A stretch of DNA of 64,000 bases. Source: Dama dama. Lineage: Eukaryota; Chordata; Mammalia; Artiodactyla; Cervidae. The DNA lies in the NCBI RefSeq assembly GCF_033118175.1, contig NC_083685.1, positions 116,654,501 to 116,718,500 of the forward strand, written 5' to 3'. Shown piece after piece: positions 42,236 through 51,080 of the stretch. The position numbers were made by a program, and so were the translations under genes. Position 1 is the first letter of the stretch, and every line of letters begins with the position of its first letter. The notes beneath the pieces were generated by a model. That model was not told the origin of the DNA, did no database searches, and saw only the letters and a list, made by a program, of their open reading frames with translations.

Positions 42236-42799
42236 AACAACATAAAAAAATTGATAAGCCAATATTGGTACATTATAATTAGCTAAAGTCCATGGCTTAC
42301 AACAGAGTTCACTCTTTGTGGCATATAGTTTTATGGGTTTTGATAAATGCATGTCATGTGTCCACCATGATGACAGTGTCAAACAAAATAGTTTCACTGA
42401 CCTAAAAATCATGTTCTCCACCTACTTACCCTTTGCCTTCTTCCCCCAGACTCTGGTTACTATTGATCTATTTATGATCTCTATATTATCACCTTTTCCA
42501 GAATATCTTACAGTTGGAGTCATACCCTATATACCCCTTTCAGACTGGCTTCTTTCACTAAAGCAATATGCATTTGGTATTCCTTTATGCCTTTTCATGC
42601 CTTGATAGCTCATTTCTTTTTGTAGCTGGGTAAAATCCCATTGATCAATGTATTACAATTTGTTACCCATTCAGCTTTTGAGGACATCTTAGGTGCTTTT
42701 GGTTTGGGGAAATTATAACAAAGTTACTACAAACATCTGTGTGTGAGTTTTTGCAACTCAATTTGGGTAGATGTCAAGGAATGTGATAGCTGGGTGCTG

Positions 42800-43027
42800 T
42801 GGTGGTTGTGATTAGTCACTAAGTCGTGTCTGACTCGTGTGACCCCATGGAATATAGCCTGCCAGGCTCCTCTGTCCATGAGATTTCCCAAGCAAGAAGA
42901 CTGGAGTGGGTTGCCATTTCCTTCTCCGGGGGATCTTCCCAACCCAGGGATCAAACCTGGCTCTCTTGCATTGCAGGTGAGCTCCTGCATTGCAGGCAGA
43001 TTCTTTACCAAATGAGTCACCAGGGTT
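42800..43027 (-). mobile_element. Bov-tA SINE inside L1
   Basis: Reverse copy from 'gattagtcactaagtcgtgt'. 'ctcctgcattgcaggcagat' follows a near-copy of itself, an internal 20-25 bp duplication in the head. Confidence 0.92.
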
Positions 43028-43904
43028 CTCTGATAAGACTGTGTTTAAGTTTTTAAGAAACTGCCAGACGATCTCCCAAAATGGTTATACCATTTTGCGT
43101 TCCTAGCAGCAGTGAATGAGTTTTCCTGTTGTTTTATATCCCTGCCAGAATTAGGTATTATTAGTTGTCTTTTTCTTTTTTTTTAATTTTAGCCATCTAA
43201 TAGGTATACAGTAGTATCTCATTGTTTTGCTTTGCATATGGCTTCTGATGCTGAGCATCTTTCCATGTGCTCATTGCTATCTGTGTATTTTCTTTGAGTT
43301 GTCTGTTGAGATCTTTTACTCATTTTTTAAAAATTGAGTTGTTTATTAAATTGTTGAGTTTTAAGTGTTCTTTGTATATTTTGGATACTACTCTTTAATC
43401 AAATATGCATTTTGTAAATATTTTCTCCCAGTTGCTTGTCTTTCTGTTCTCTAAAGTCAATGGACCTTTCATACTGGTATGGTTTGGTGCCACTGCCTTG
43501 ATTTCTACTAAGACACCAGCAATTTCACCCACCATTGTTTAACATCAGTGCAAATTTCAACACAGGGAAAAAGGCAAATAGCATCTTAATGATCTCTATA
43601 ATTATAAAGATAGTTTTAATTTTGTGAGCACCCTAGGAAGGGTCTCACAGATCCCCGGGACCCACGGACCACACTTTGAGAGCCACTGGTCTACAGTAAA
43701 CAAGTATAACCCATACTATTTAGTTCAAGCTTTGGAAAGACCAAATAGAAATCTATTTCCCAAATGTGAAACGTTAACTTCATTTTCTGCAAAAATGATT
43801 TAGAAGGCACAAAAGAAATATTATGCACTGAAGTCAGTGTTCTAATTCATTGGGCAGAGTCAATTTTGTTTGGATTTTTTTTTTCTCCCAATGGCTCTTG
43901 GCAG

Positions 43905-43939
43905 GATATCATTCTTATTTTTCAAGAACTATACTGTGT
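43905..43939 (+). CDS. small candidate exon of the plus-strand gene
   Basis: The acceptor has a long T/C tract ending 'ccaatggctcttggcag', and the donor is GT|GTATGT. In phase 0, as left by the exon at 36733, it reads DIILIFQELYC plus two bases over 35 bp. The splice sites are good. The exon is so short that the open frame carries little weight. Confidence 0.28.
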
Positions 43940-44119
43940 GTATGTATAAATGTATTACCTAAAGTCTCTGAGCCAATGAATGTCTCTTTAATAACCAAAA
44001 AACTGATAGATGATGCCCAGTAATGGGCTTATAATGTATTTGTATACATAGACAGTATGTGGTGTCCTCAAGTTTTTCCTTTCTTTTCTCACTCCTCCGC
44101 TCAGGTATAAGCATAGAAA

Positions 44120-44400
44120 TGGAGAAAGAACTCTGGTTTTGCAACCAGCAGACCTGGATTTGAATCTTGGCTACGTAATCTTATTTAACTTCTCTGAGTC
44201 TTTTGTTCTCCATCTGTAAAAGGGAAATAATATCATTGCCAAGACTGTGAAGATTATATTGAGTTGGCCAAAAAGTTCGTTCAGGTTTTTCCATTACATG
44301 AAAACCCAAACCAACTCTTTGGCCAACCCAATATAAGACAGTATATATAAAGCCTCTAGAACCTCAGAGGTATCACTCAAATAACCAATATCATCATCAA
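44120..44400 (+). mobile_element. MIR SINE, split by a mariner MITE
   Basis: 'aaccagcagacctggatttg', 'aacttctctgagtcttttgt', then after the MITE 'ataaagcctctagaacctc'. Confidence 0.75.
44257..44334. mobile_element. mariner-derived MITE, 78 bp
   Basis: TATTGAGTTGGCCAAAAAG and the reverse complement of CTTTGGCCAACCCAATA form a near-perfect hairpin with a short loop. TA at both edges. Same family as 21638-21717. Confidence 0.88.
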
Positions 44401-44425
44401 AAGTCATCCCTTCTATTTTTAACAG

Positions 44426-44469
44426 ATTCACAGTCTATGATTTTCTGGCTCAGATAATTATGCCTTAGT
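44426..44469 (+). CDS. possible further or terminal exon
   Basis: After 'cccttctatttttaacag' the phase required by the preceding candidate reads FTVYDFLAQIIMP and then TAG, next to a donor-like TTAGT|GTGAGT. An AATAAA lies at 44549, about 80 bp on. It could be a last exon with a short 3' UTR, an internal exon using an earlier GT, or chance. Confidence 0.22.
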
Positions 44470-44710
44470 GTGAGTTTTCTGGAGAAAATACTAATGAGAC
44501 TTAGTGTATCTCTCCAGGACTACTGTTTTCACAGGGACCAAAACCAGAGAAATAAATCCACTGTTGTCAACCCCCAGCAGAGGGACTAAATATGGGAATG
44601 AATATGAGAAGCAGCCAGAATAGAATGTAAGGATGGAACCAGAGGAGGTGTGATGAGGTGGCTGAGACCTATTCCAAAGGCAAAGGTCTAGTAGTGGTCA
44701 AAAGTTAAGG

Positions 44711-44880
44711 ATAGCACAGGGAGCTCGGCTCAGTGCTCTGTAGTGACTTAGAGGGGCGGGATGGGAGGGCAGGAAGGAGGTTTCAGAGGGAGGGCATATA
44801 TGTATACTTGTGGCTGCTCTATGATGTTGTTCAGCAGAAACCAACACAACATTGTAAAGCAATCATATTCCCCCAAAAAA
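44711..44880 (+). mobile_element. L1 3' end, sense, with TSD
   Basis: 'agcacagggagctcggctca' to 'acattgtaaagcaatcatat'. Flanked by aaaagttaagg on both sides. Confidence 0.88.
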
Positions 44881-44887
44881 GTTAAGG

Positions 44888-45069
44888 GTGGGACTTCACT
44901 GGGGGTCCAGTGGTTATGAATCCATCTTGCAATGCAGGGGACACAGATTTGATCCCTCATCTGGGAGATAAGACCCCACATACTGCTGGGCAACTAAGGC
45001 CTCAGGCTGCAACTACTAAGCCCGCAAGGCACAGCAAAGATCGTGCATAATGCAACTAGACACAACTAA
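44888..45069 (+). mobile_element. CHR-2-type SINE, long 3' part
   Basis: 'gggacttcactgggggtcca', B-box-like 'gatttgatccctcatctggg', then 'gcaactactaagcccgcaag' tail. Confidence 0.88.
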
Positions 45070-45070
45070 G

Positions 45071-45229
45071 ACTCCTCTGTCCATGGAGTTTTCCAGGCAA
45101 GAATACTGGAGTGGGTTACTGTTTCCTTCTCCAGAGGATCTTCTTGACCCAGGGACTGGACCCATGTCTCTTGTGTCTGCTACATTGGCAGACAGATTCT
45201 TTACCACTAGCACCACCTGGGGAACCCCA
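45071..45229 (-). mobile_element. Bov-tA SINE, tail-truncated
   Basis: Starts 'gactcctctgtccatggagt' and ends 'caccacctggggaacccc'; the outer Bov-A part is missing. Confidence 0.9.
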
Positions 45230-45504
45230 AATAAAGTTAGGGGTGAAGGCAAATCATGGGGTGTGTTCCAGAAACAGCAGAAGGGGAAAATCAGTAGTGA
45301 GCCATCCGGGGCATGCCATGGGGATGTACACGCCCACACAGAATTCCCATGGGCAAGGTTTATTGCATCTCCCTTCGTCCACAAACACCTCAGTGCTGCT
45401 TCTGGCAAGCATGACAGATCAAGAAACCTACTGAACAAGGAAGTATTTTTAGGACAGAGGAGACCTCGACACCCTGGAAATTCAAAGTCTGGGTTCTGAA
45501 GCTT

Positions 45505-45700
45505 CGCTTCCTGTGCTTTGAATCCTGGTTCCTCTGTCTGCTCTTGTGTGACTGAGGGCAATCACATGAGGCAGTCCTGCTTCCATCTTCTCAACTGTAA
45601 AAATGGAGTAGGTGTTGTTATTAGGACATTGCTTCATGTGAAGCATCTAGAACAGTACCTGATGTGGGGTAAAGACTCAACACACCCCAGCTTTTGTCAC
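45505..45700 (+). mobile_element. MIR SINE
   Basis: 'tttgaatcctggttcctctg', 'gactgagggcaatcacatga' and 'agcatctagaacagtacctg' follow the MIR order. Confidence 0.7.
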
Positions 45701-45777
45701 TTGTCTGCCATCCATGTGGCTCACTCCTCTGACCAGCACTGGGTACAGCTGTGTGAAATTTCTGTGTGTTTATCTGT

Positions 45778-45921
45778 GGGCTCCCCTGGTGGCTTAGCGG
45801 GAAAGAACCCGCCTGCCAATGCAGGAGACGCAGGTTCGATGCCTGGGTTGGGAAGATGCCCTGGCAATCCACTCCAGTATTCTTGCCTGGGAAATCCCAT
45901 GGACTGAGGAGCCTGGCAGGC
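45778..45921 (+). mobile_element. Bov-tA SINE, 3'-truncated
   Basis: Head 'gggctcccctggtggcttag'. Internal deletion of the 'ctggagaaggaaatgg' region; ends at 'ggagcctggcagg'. Confidence 0.9.
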
Positions 45922-46122
45922 AGTCATTCCCCAGCCTTTTTGGCACCAGGAGCAGTTCCGTGGAAGACAATTTTTCCATGGACCAGGGTTGGGGTGGGGA
46001 GATGGTTTCAGGATGACTCAAGCACATTACGTTTATAGTGCCTTTTATTTCTATGCTAATGTCATTGCTGATCTGACAGGAGGTACCAGCCCTTCGCCCA
46101 GAGGTTGGGGACCCCTGAGCTG
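45922..46122. mobile_element. non-autonomous hAT-like element
   Basis: Ends 'cattccccagcctttttggc' and 'gcccagaggttggggacccc' are inverted relative to each other. The interior ('agttccgtggaagacaattt') is a known mammalian DNA-transposon sequence. Inverted relative to a truncated Bov-tA. Confidence 0.65.
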
Positions 46123-46420
46123 CGATGCTATTGGTGGTGTGATGCATTTCACATTAGGCTCCCATCTCTGTTTCCAAGTTCATGCAGGGCCAGCATACCA
46201 GTAAATATACCCACAGCATGATGTTATTTATGAGGACTCCAGACCCTCCACCAATGACTGAAGCTTCAGGCCATTGAGTTTTAAAAAAAGCTTTTCACTC
46301 TGAGTGATTTTTATTGTGTTACTCTTTTCAGATACAAAGTGTGATCATTGTAGGAAACTTAGAATGTAAGGAAATGTAAATCACCCATAATTCCATTGGG
46401 AGTTAACATTGGGATTTTTT

Positions 46421-46545
46421 TTTTTTAATTAATTTTTGTTGAGTAGAGTTAACTTTACAATGTTTTAGTATCTGTTGTACAGCAAAGTGATTCAGCTATA
46501 TATTTACATATATCCCCTCCTTTTTGGACTTCCCATTTATGTTGG
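46421..46545 (-). mobile_element. L1 3' end, antisense
   Basis: T run then 'gttgagtagagttaacttta' and 'tacagcaaagtgattcagct'. Flanked by cattgggatttt / atgttgggatttt. Confidence 0.82.
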
Positions 46546-46669
46546 GATTTTGTTTTGATGAATTTCCTTCTAATAATGTTTGCACCCATACAGAGAAAGT
46601 GAAGTTCTCTCAATCATAAAGTGCAAATACGATAGAGAAGGTATAAATTAAGTCTTTATCAATTAATAA

Positions 46670-46790
46670 GCTATTTTTTAAAATGAAGTATAATTGCTTT
46701 AGAGTGTTGTGTTAGTTTCTGATGTATGACGAAATAAATCAGCTGTATGGATATACATATCCCCTCCCTCTTGGGCCTCCCACCTCACCT
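46670..46790 (-). mobile_element. L1 3' end, antisense
   Basis: 'gaagtataattgctttagag', 'gatatacatatcccctccct'. A second short L1 tail 125 bp from the first. Confidence 0.8.
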
Positions 46791-46904
46791 GAGAAGTGCA
46801 TTTTCAGTCAAATCAGTTCTAACTGTTGAGGTTTTTAAGTGATAAGAATCTCTGATGCATTTAAGTCCACACCAAGTAGAGAACGAAGCAGCTCAGTTAC
46901 AATG

Positions 46905-47015
46905 CAGTTATTCATTCAATAAACATTTATTACTTACCTGCTATGTGGCTTGGCACTACTGAGCCCTGGTAATAGAGACATGAAAAACAAGCAAACAGCC
47001 AACTAAACAGTCGAC
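46905..47015 (-). mobile_element. L2 LINE tail, antisense
   Basis: 'ttattcattcaataaacatt' and 'actgagccctggtaatagag' mirror the L2 3' end. Confidence 0.65.
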
Positions 47016-47454
47016 TCCATTGTTTATTGCAGTGTTGTTTCTAGTAGGAAAAAATGACATTTATTACCAACGCTAAATGTTCATCAGTAAGTTATGGCAC
47101 AGCCTTCCAATAGAGTTGTAAAAAGATTAAAAGTAACAGGGAAGGGGGAGTAGATATACTTCTCCCTATTCTTTCCACCAAGTAAACCTGAAAACCCTGG
47201 ACATTATATAGAAAATGAAAGAAGACTGAAATGTGGAGAAAAGGCAGAGTGGCTAAGGATGTCAGGACCTGAGGAGCAGCATGGCAGTCTCTTGGATGTT
47301 TTTGCCTCGTATACCTCACACCTGCAGCTGAAGAAGCCTGCAACCTGGAGATGCCAACAGGAGCAGACAAGAGAACTCAAACAATAGCCTGCTGTCTCTT
47401 CCCAAAGGATTGGAAAAGGAACAGCCTAAGAAGACAGAAGACTTTTCGACAATG
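47016..47454. other. unassigned DNA
   Basis: No repeat or exon recognised. A 92-codon minus frame at 47092-47370 has no splice support. Confidence 0.35.
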
Positions 47455-47789
47455 CTATGGGCTGTATTCAGATGTTGAAACCCTAACCCCCAATGTGTTA
47501 ATATTTGGAGATGAGGTCTTTGGGAGATAATTAGGGTTAGATGAAGTCATGAAGGTGGGGCCCTTGTGATGGGATTAGTGGTTTTATAAGAAGTGTGAGT
47601 GAGAGATCGCTTGCTTTCTGCCATGTGAGGACAGAGTAAGAGATGGCAACATAGGCAGAGAGCCCTCATGAGATATTGACCTTGTTGTCCTTTGACCTTA
47701 GACTTTCAGCCTCCAGAACTGTGGGAAAATAAATTTTCGTTAAGTCACCCAGGCTATGGTATATCTTTTGTCATAACAGCCCAAGCTCA

Positions 47790-47997
47790 AGGGCTTCCCA
47801 GGTGGCGCTGGTGGTAAAGAACCCACCTGCCAATGCAGGAGATGTAAGAGATGCAGGTTCAATCCCTGGGTTGAGAAGATCCTATGGAGGAGAGCATGGC
47901 AACCCACTCTAGTATTCTTGCCTGGAAAATCCCCATGGACAGAGGAGCCTGGCGGGCTACAGTGCATAGAGTTGGACACGACTGAAGTGACTTAGAA
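47790..47997 (+). mobile_element. Bov-tA SINE inside MaLR LTR
   Basis: Full copy. Flanked by cccaagctca / cccaagctga. Confidence 0.94.
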
Positions 47998-48104
47998 CCC
48001 AAGCTGATTAAAGCAGATTTTGGTACCGAGAAGTGGGATGCTGCTGTAACAACTACTTGTATGTGCAGAAGCAGCTTTGGAACTGGGTAATGGGTAAAGC
48101 CTGG

Positions 48105-48240
48105 AGAAGGGTATGGCAACCCACTCCAGTACACTCGCCTGGAGAATCCCATGGACAGAGGGGCCTGGTGGGCTACAGTCCATAGGGTCATACAGAGTTG
48201 GACATGACTGAAGTGATTTTGCATGCGTGCATGCATGCCG
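48105..48240 (+). mobile_element. Bov-A monomer / headless Bov-tA with TSD
   Basis: Begins at 'agaagggtatggcaaccca' without a tRNA-like head. TSD tgggtaaagcctgg / tgggtaaaggctgg (13 of 14 identical). Confidence 0.92.
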
Positions 48241-48308
48241 TGGGTAAAGGCTGGAAGAGTTTTGAGGTGCATGCTAGAAATATAGATGTTAAAAGTTATT
48301 TTGGTGAG

Positions 48309-48436
48309 GGACTCCCCTGGATATCCAGTGGTTAGGACTCTGCACTCTCACTGCTGAGGGCTCAGATTTGATCCCTAGTCAGGGAACTAAAATCCCACAA
48401 ACCACATGGTGTGGCCTACAAACAACAACAAAAAAA
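48309..48436 (+). mobile_element. CHR-2-type SINE with TSD
   Basis: 'ggactcccctggatatccag', ends in 'aacaacaacaaaaaa'. TSD gttattttggtgag / gtgattttggtgag. Confidence 0.92.
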
Positions 48437-48766
48437 GTGATTTTGGTGAGATCTTGGACAGAAATGAGAAAGAGGAGTTTGAAAATTGAAGGAAAGGTGA
48501 TCCTTGTTATAATTTGATAAAGAACTTAGCTGAAATGTGTTCTAGTGTTTTGGGTAAGGTAGAATTGTGAATGATAAAATTAGATACTTTGCTGAGATTT
48601 CCAGGAGAAGAAACCATTGAAAGAGAAGTTTGGTTCCTCCTGAATACTTCGAGTAAAACGTGGAAGAGAAGAGATGAATTGAAGAAGGAATTAAGAAAAA
48701 GGAACCAGAACTTGAAGATTCAGAAAATTTTCAACATATCCATATTGTGGGAAAAAAAAAAATGAG

Positions 48767-48935
48767 AGGACTTCACAGGTTGTCAAGTGGTTAAGAATCT
48801 GCCTTCCAATACAGGGAACACAGATTCGATCCCTGGTCTGGGAATTAAAATCCCACAGGCTGCAGGGCAACTAAACCCATGCACCACAACTAGAGAGCCC
48901 ATACATGGAAATGAACAGAGGCCAGAATAGAGATG
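48767..48935 (+). mobile_element. CHR-2-type SINE
   Basis: 'ggacttcacaggttgtcaag', B-box-like 'gattcgatccctggtctggg', tail 'caccacaactagagagccca'. Confidence 0.88.
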
Positions 48936-48950
48936 GGATTCTACTAGCAA

Positions 48951-49246
48951 GTTCAGTTCAGTTCAGTCGCTCAGTCATGTCCGACTCTGCGACCCCATGA
49001 ATCACAGCACGCCAGGCCTCCCTGTCCATCACAAACTCCCGGAGTTTACTCAAACTCATGTGCATCGAGTTGGTGATGTCATCCAGCCATCTCATCCTCT
49101 GTCGTCCCCTTCTCCTCCTGCCCCACAATCCCTCCCAGCATCAGGGTCTTTTCCAACGAGTCAACTCTTTGCATGAGGTGGCCAAAGTATTGGAGTTTCA
49201 GCTTCAGCATCAGTCCTTCCAATGAACACCCAGGACTTATCTCCCC
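48951..49246 (-). mobile_element. BovB 3' tail, 5'-truncated
   Basis: Reverse copy from 'ttcagttcagttcagtcgct' to 'cccaggacttatctccc'. Confidence 0.94.
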
Positions 49247-50203
49247 AGCCAGTTTGAATTAAAGGGAACATGAAGAAAAGAAGTGAAATGAAGGAAACCG
49301 CGAAGTGGAATCACTGTCTTGGGGGATCCAGGAGGCAGAGCATGGAACCAAAGAGGATTATTCTCAAGCCTTAAAATCCAGTGGAATTTGCCTTGCTAGG
49401 TTTTAGCTTTGCTTGAGATCCATCACCCTTTCCTTCTTTCCTGTTTCTCTCCTTTGGAATGGAAATAATCTATCCCAAGCCTTTGAGCATCTACAAAACA
49501 CCTACAACAGTTAAGATTATACTCGATGGGGAAAGACGGAAGCTTTTCCTCTAAGACTGAGGCCAGCCAAGGAGGTCCACTCTCACCATTCTTATTGAAT
49601 ATAGTGCTGAAAGGTCAAATCAGTATAATAAAAAAGAATATGAAATGCATATAAGTTGAGAAGGAAGGAATACAAAGTTTCCTATTTGCAGATGACATGA
49701 CCACATAAAAAAATCCCAAAGAATCTGCCTCCCCCACCCAACAAAAAACAACTAAACCAACCAAACAAAACCCTTGTAGAACTAAATGAGCTCAAGGGTG
49801 TGTAATACAAGATCAAAATCCAAAGATCAATTATATTTCTATATACTACCAATGAACATGTGGATACAAAAATTAAAAATACTATACTATAAACAATCCT
49901 TCCAAAAAAATGCCTCGGTATAAATTTAACAAAACAAGAATAGGACTTGTATGTTGTAAATTCTACAATATGAGGAAAGATATCAAAGAATATCTAAATG
50001 AGAGATATTCCTTTTCCATGAATTGGAAGACTCAACATAGTAAAGATATCAATTCTGCCCAGATGGATATAAAAATTTAATTCCTATCAAAATTCCAGCA
50101 AGACTTTTTATAGATATCATCAAGAATATTCTAAGCTTCATAGGGAAAATCAAAAAGCTAAAACAATTTTGAAAAAGAATAAACTGGAAGTAATCAGTCT
50201 ACT

Positions 50204-50413
50204 GGGCTTCCTTGGTGGCTCAATGGTAAAGAATCCACCTGCCAATTCAAGAGATGAGGATTGGGTCCCTGGGTTGAGAATATCCCCTGGAGAAGGAAAT
50301 GGCAAACCACTGCAGTATTCTTTCCTGGGAGATCCCATGGACAGAGGAGTCTGATGGGCTACAGTCCGTGGGGTCACAAAAGAGCCGGACATGACTTAGT
50401 GACTAAACAACAG
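50204..50413 (+). mobile_element. Bov-tA SINE inside L1
   Basis: Full copy. Perfect TSD atcagtctact at 50193-50203 and 50414-50424. Confidence 0.96.
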
Positions 50414-51080
50414 ATCAGTCTACTAGATTTCAAGACTTACTCTATAGCTCTAGTCATTACAGCTGATAGTATTGGCAAAGAGACACTTTAGACATATTAA
50501 TGGAACAAAAAAGAAAATCTAGAAACAGGCTCACACGAATATGCCCCATTGATTTTTGACAAATATGTAAAACCAATTCAAAGGAGGCAAACCTCAAAAA
50601 CTGCTGCTGAAGCAATTAGATATCTATAGGCAAAAACAAATTTTAAAAAAACTCAGTTGCTACAAAAAAGAAAAAAAGGGTCATAAATTTAACTATGAAA
50701 TGTAAACTGTAAGACAATTAGAAAAAAAATAGAAAATCTTTGCAACCTAGGGCTAGGAAAAGTCTTAGACCTGACACCAAAAAAAAAAAATGTCCATAAA
50801 AAGAAAAACTGATCATTGAGACTTCATCAAATTGAAATTTTTATTCTGCAAAAGATTCTGTTAAGACAAAAAAAAAAAAAATAGCTCTGGACATGTTTCT
50901 CCAGAGAAAATATTTGCAAGCCACATATATGATAACCAGAATATCTAGACTATATAAAGAATTTTCAAAACTCAGCAATAAAATAGGCAAAAATCCAATT
51001 AGAAGATGGCTAAAAGGCATGAAGATGCTATTAAAGATGGCAAAAAAACACATGAAAAGATGTTCAATATTAATTGTCAT

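Larger units (their letters stand above)
40445..43455 (-). mobile_element. old L1 (L1M-like) inside the hAT, itself interrupted
   Basis: Antisense L1 pieces at 40445-40600, 42240-42799 and 43028-43455, for example 'acagagttcactctttgtgg', 'gttttgataaatgcatgtca' and 'tttgcatatggcttctgatg'. Order and orientation fit one L1 split by later elements. Confidence 0.75.
39905..43692 (+). mobile_element. hAT-like DNA transposon, interrupted
   Basis: Left part 39905-40440 starts 'atcagctcccaaacttttta' and 'ctcaggaccccttcatactc'. Right part 43460-43692 ends 'ccacactttgagagccactg'. The two ends are roughly inverted (agtggctctcaaa... type), as in known mammalian hAT copies. No intact transposase frame. 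About 3 kb of later insertions separate the halves. Confidence 0.68.
47455..49485 (+). mobile_element. MaLR (ERVL-related) LTR plus internal remnant, heavily interrupted
   Basis: The LTR part (47455-48030 around a SINE) shows the MST/MLT1-like order: 'gaaaccctaacccccaatgt', 'gagatgaggtctttgggaga', 'gccatgtgaggacagagtaa', 'cagcctccagaactgtggga'. Internal non-LTR sequence follows ('gcagctttggaactgggtaa', 'gaagagatgaattgaagaag', 'agcatggaaccaaagaggat'). No retroviral gene frame survives. The 64-codon plus frame at 48571-48765 is a chance frame in the internal part. Four SINEs and a BovB tail are inserted. Confidence 0.82.
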
